Shown one piece after another: positions 4,609 through 6,517 of a stretch of DNA of 6,517 bases. The notes under the pieces were generated by a model that worked only from the letters and a program-made list of their open reading frames with translations, did no database searches and was not told where the DNA came from. The DNA comes from Gemmatimonadota bacterium. GTDB lineage: Bacteria > Gemmatimonadota > Gemmatimonadetes > Longimicrobiales > Longimicrobiaceae. The first letter of the stretch is position 1. Every line of letters begins with the position of its first letter. A program made the position numbers and the translations under genes. The DNA is taken from NCBI GenBank assembly GCA_019348475.1, contig JAHWJJ010000271.1, forward strand, positions 1 to 6,517, written 5' to 3'.

Positions 4609-5577
4609 TCAGGCGCTGCGGCGGATGGCTCGGGCCAGCTCGTCCTTGCTCATGGCGCTGCGGCCGGGGATGTCGAGCTCCTTCGCGCGCTCGTACAGCT
4701 CGGCCTTGCTCCGGTCGCGCAGGTCGGCGTCTGCCGAGTCGGCCGCGCCGGCCGGCGCGTCGTCGTCCTGCACGCCCTGCAGGCGGCGCTTGAGGATCTC
4801 CATCAGGTCGATGACGTCGGACGGGGGCTCCACGCCCTCCTCCGGCCGCACCACGTCTTCGCCGGAACGGACCTTCTTGCGCACCAGGCGGTCGATGCGT
4901 TCGGCGGACTCGTCCTTCAGCTCCTTCAGGTTCAGCTTCTGCTCCACCCGCTTGCCGATCTCCCGGTCCATGCGGCGCACCTGGGCCGCGTCCGGCTTTG
5001 CGGGCTCCGGCAGGCCCACCGTTTCCGGCGTCCGCAGCTCGTCGGCAAAACGCAGCGTCTCGGCCCGCAGAATGCCCTTTTCGGCGATGATGGCGACCAG
5101 GTACTCCTTCGTGCGCATGACGAACGTGGCGATCCCCGCGCGCCCGGTGTCTTCCATCACCCGCGCCAGCAGGCGGTACGCCTTGGTGGACTGCCCCGCG
5201 GGGGTAAGGTAGTAGGCCCGCTCGAAGTACATGGGGTCGATGTCGGACGCGGGGACGAACTGCCGCAGGTCGATGTCGCGCGTGCGCTCCGGCGCCAGCC
5301 GCTCCAGCTCGTCGTCGTCCACGATCACGAACCTGTCCTTCTCGATCTCGTACCCGCGGACGATCTCGTCGGCGTCCAGCTCGCGGTCGTCGCGGGAGGT
5401 GAAGTAGCGCCGGGCCAGCGGCGTGCCCTCGGGAGAGACCATCCGCAGCGATACGCGCGTGGACCGGTTGGCCGCGTACAGCGCGACGGGAATGCTCACC
5501 AGCCCAAAGGTGATGGTGCCCGACCAGAACGCGCGGGCGCCGGCCTCCTGCTCGGTGGCTTCGTCCCACTCAGGCAC
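4609..5577 (-). CDS. ku: Ku domain protein with C-terminal SAP/Rho-N-like tail (second Ku of the operon)
   Basis: The 322-residue protein is a bacterial Ku, which forms a ring on DNA double-strand ends and recruits LigD in non-homologous end joining. The Ku core covers about 15-262: ARAFWSGTITFGLVSIPVAL at 14-33, DLRQFVPASDIDPMYFERAY at 103-122 with YYLTP, the TKEYLVAIIAEKGILR stretch (156-171), and a helical arm at about 195-240. DVIDLMEILKRRL (254-266) matches the end-of-core segment that binds LigD in other bacterial Ku proteins. An acidic linker (270-285) leads to a 37-residue tail, LRDRSKAELYERAKELDIPG then SAMSKDELARAIRRSA, with the helix-extended loop-helix pattern of SAP or Rho-N domains that bind DNA. 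The upstream Ku lacks this tail. The start is GTG at 5577, overlapping the upstream Ku stop by 8 nt, with AAAGGAG at 5585-5591 spaced 7 nt. Translational coupling and a heterodimer with the first Ku are likely inferences. Confidence 0.93.
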   Translation of the reverse strand: MPEWDEATEQEAGARAFWSGTITFGLVSIPVALYAANRSTRVSLRMVSPEGTPLARRYFTSRDDRELDADEIVRGYEIEKDRFVIVDDDELERLAPERTRDIDLRQFVPASDIDPMYFERAYYLTPAGQSTKAYRLLARVMEDTGRAGIATFVMRTKEYLVAIIAEKGILRAETLRFADELRTPETVGLPEPAKPDAAQVRRMDREIGKRVEQKLNLKELKDESAERIDRLVRKKVRSGEDVVRPEEGVEPPSDVIDLMEILKRRLQGVQDDDAPAGAADSADADLRDRSKAELYERAKELDIPGRSAMSKDELARAIRRSA

Positions 5578-6355
5578 GCTTCTTCTCCTTTCCCGTGGCC
5601 GCCAGGCTGCGCTCCAGGACGTCGGCCAGCGAGGTTTCGCCCGTCTTGCGCGGGGCCGGGGGGAACTTGACCACCTTGCCGGCGGCCTTCGCCTCCATCA
5701 GCTCCACCACCCGATCCCGGTACTCGTCGCGGTAGGCGGCGATGTCGAACCGGTCTTCCATGGCCGACACCAGCTGCCTGGCCATCGCCAGCTCGCGCTC
5801 GTCCAGCTCGCGGCCCGTGGGGGCGGGGAGCGCGGAGGCGGGCACCACCTCGCCGGCGCGGCGCAGGGTGATCAGCATCAGGTAGTCGCCCTCGGCACGC
5901 AGCGCGCCCACGTACTCCTTGTTGCGCATGGTCCACTGCGCCACCCCCTCCAGTCCACGCTTGCGCAGCGCCGCGGCCAGGGCGAAGTACGGCTCGTCTT
6001 CCTGGTCCGGGCCCAGGTAGTAGGGGCGGTCGTACCACTGGTGGGTGATCCGTTCCGGGGGGACGAAGCGGGTGACCTGGATCTCGCGCGAGGGCGTGGG
6101 CTTGAGCTCCTCCAGCTCTTCCGGCTCCAGCATCACCAGGTTGCCTTCCTCGGTGGGAAAGGCGCGGCGGATCTGGTCCGAGTCCACCACCTTGCCGGTT
6201 TCCGGATTGATCATGTGCTGCTTGACGGGCTCGTGCCGCTTTGCGTCCAGCAGGCGAAAGTGCACGGCGCGGTCCTGCACGGCGGAGTACAGCTTCACCG
6301 GCACGTCCACGGCGCCAAAGCAGACGTGCGCCTTCCAGATGGCGCGCGCGCCCAT
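5570..6355 (-). CDS. ku: Ku domain protein (first Ku of the operon)
   Basis: The 261-residue protein is a minimal bacterial Ku. GARAIWKAHVCFGAVDVPVK (2-21) is the conserved N-terminal strand. VTRFVPPERITHQWYDRPYY (94-113) followed by LGPD is the Ku signature, and WTMRNKEYVGALRAEGDYLM (141-160) with LITLRRAGEV forms the ring core. The bridge arm follows (RELDERELAMARQLV, 182-196). The C-terminus has SLADVLERSLAAT (242-254), equivalent to the LigD-contacting end segment, and then a short basic tail GKEKKRA. It is clearly diverged from the other Ku, as expected for old paralogs rather than a recent duplication. The ATG at 6355 is chosen because it begins the Ku fold, has AAGGAGGG close upstream, and overlaps the preceding stop as TGATG. 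An open frame 52 codons longer is Arg-rich noise lying over the upstream gene. Paired Ku genes with heterodimeric products are known in some rhizobia. Confidence 0.93.
   Translation of the reverse strand: MGARAIWKAHVCFGAVDVPVKLYSAVQDRAVHFRLLDAKRHEPVKQHMINPETGKVVDSDQIRRAFPTEEGNLVMLEPEELEELKPTPSREIQVTRFVPPERITHQWYDRPYYLGPDQEDEPYFALAAALRKRGLEGVAQWTMRNKEYVGALRAEGDYLMLITLRRAGEVVPASALPAPTGRELDERELAMARQLVSAMEDRFDIAAYRDEYRDRVVELMEAKAAGKVVKFPPAPRKTGETSLADVLERSLAATGKEKKRA
5585..5591 (-). promoter_or_regulatory. Ribosome binding site within the first Ku gene for the second
   Basis: AAAGGAG on the minus strand lies inside the last codons of the first Ku gene, 7 nt before the GTG of the second. It supports the GTG start and re-initiation at the 8-nt overlap. 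The same bases encode the Lys-Glu-Lys-Lys basic tail of the first Ku. Confidence 0.75.
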
Positions 6356-6517
6356 CAGCCCTCCTTCTCCGCGCCGCCGCCGGCGCAGTCCAGGCACAGC
6401 ACCTCGCCCGTCTCGCGGTGCACCAGCACGCAGTGCTCGCAGCTGGCGCGGTCGCAGGCAACGCAGCGGTACTGCGACTGCAGCACGTGCAGCTGCTCGC
6501 AGAACTCGCACGTTTCC
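6355..6517 (-). CDS. Cys-rich cross-brace zinc-binding protein, C-terminal part (cut by window edge)
   Basis: The last 53 codons of a gene enter from the right edge. The fragment contains eight cysteines in four pairs, CEFC, CVAC, CEHC and CLDC, at fragment positions 3/6, 18/21, 26/29 and 41/44, plus His28 and His33. The spacing CxxC-x11-CxxC-x4-CxxC-x11-CxxC is symmetric, and the x4 between the central pairs is the hallmark of cross-brace two-zinc folds such as FYVE, RING and B-box-like fingers. After the last pair it ends in a short Gly/Ala/Glu/Lys tail. The stop overlaps the ATG of the first Ku gene by one base (TGATG), so the two are translationally coupled and the product is likely made with Ku. 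I do not recognise a named family. It could bind DNA, bind a protein partner, or be a structural zinc module of a larger enzyme whose N-terminus is missing here. Confidence 0.72.
   Translation of the reverse strand, partial: ETCEFCEQLHVLQSQYRCVACDRASCEHCVLVHRETGEVLCLDCAGGGAEKEG

Noticed and set aside
1957..4793. Very long plus-strand open frames over the sigma/anti-sigma region (up to 727 codons)
   Set aside because: They are Arg/Ser/Ala-rich, show no domain, and lie antisense to two well-supported minus-strand genes. They are a product of high GC at third positions.
6356..6511. 52-codon N-terminal extension of the first Ku
   Set aside because: It is Arg/Ala-rich, covers the Cys-rich gene in another frame, and the Ku fold begins exactly at the ATG at 6355 with a good ribosome site.
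1..6517. CRISPR array, tRNA, rRNA, insertion sequence or prophage genes
   Set aside because: No regularly spaced direct repeats, no cloverleaf with conserved tRNA bases, and no transposase, integrase or phage domain was seen in any frame.

Overview
This is a GC-rich (roughly 70%) bacterial chromosomal window. It has strong third-position G/C bias, dense genes, GTG as well as ATG starts, and a sigma/anti-sigma pair of a type known from large environmental genomes. The protein style (the long-linker sigma factor, tandem Ku genes, a BrnT-type toxin) suggests a soil or freshwater bacterium, possibly Gemmatimonadota (Longimicrobium-like). That placement is an impression from the proteins, since there is no marker gene in the window.

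Layout. (1) 1-278, minus: the N-terminus of an exported gamma-glutamyltransferase-like protein, cut by the left edge. (2) 468-1299, plus: a two-gene toxin-antitoxin-like unit. A 91-aa BrnT-family toxin overlaps a 188-aa partner whose first ~22 residues look like the antitoxin of such pairs but which carries a long helical C-terminal extension. (3) 1300-1613: a gene-free gap with a strong 39-nt hairpin, an offset T-run and a 12-bp palindrome. (4) 1614-2069, plus: a DoxX-family membrane protein. (5) 2270-4121, minus: a sigma-70 family factor followed by a single-span anti-sigma-like membrane protein, separated by 76 nt that hold a small hairpin. (6) 4122-4608: a 487-nt gene-free gap with a 79-nt nested inverted repeat (two 15-bp stems), a weak Ku-operon terminator candidate and a weak ECF-type promoter candidate. 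(7) 4609-6517, minus: an operon for non-homologous end joining. A truncated Cys-rich zinc-binding protein is joined by a TGATG stop/start overlap to one Ku gene, which overlaps a second Ku gene by 8 nt.

How the genes work together. The two Ku proteins are divergent paralogs made from one coupled transcript, so a heterodimeric Ku is plausible. Only the second has a C-terminal SAP/Rho-N-like DNA-binding tail. No LigD ligase is visible. The cysteine-rich protein upstream shows four CxxC pairs in a symmetric cross-brace spacing and is a candidate undescribed accessory of this operon. The sigma and membrane anti-sigma-like genes probably form a signalling pair. The membrane protein's N-terminal domain lacks the usual zinc-ligand cysteines. 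The toxin unit, DoxX gene and transferase look independent of these systems.
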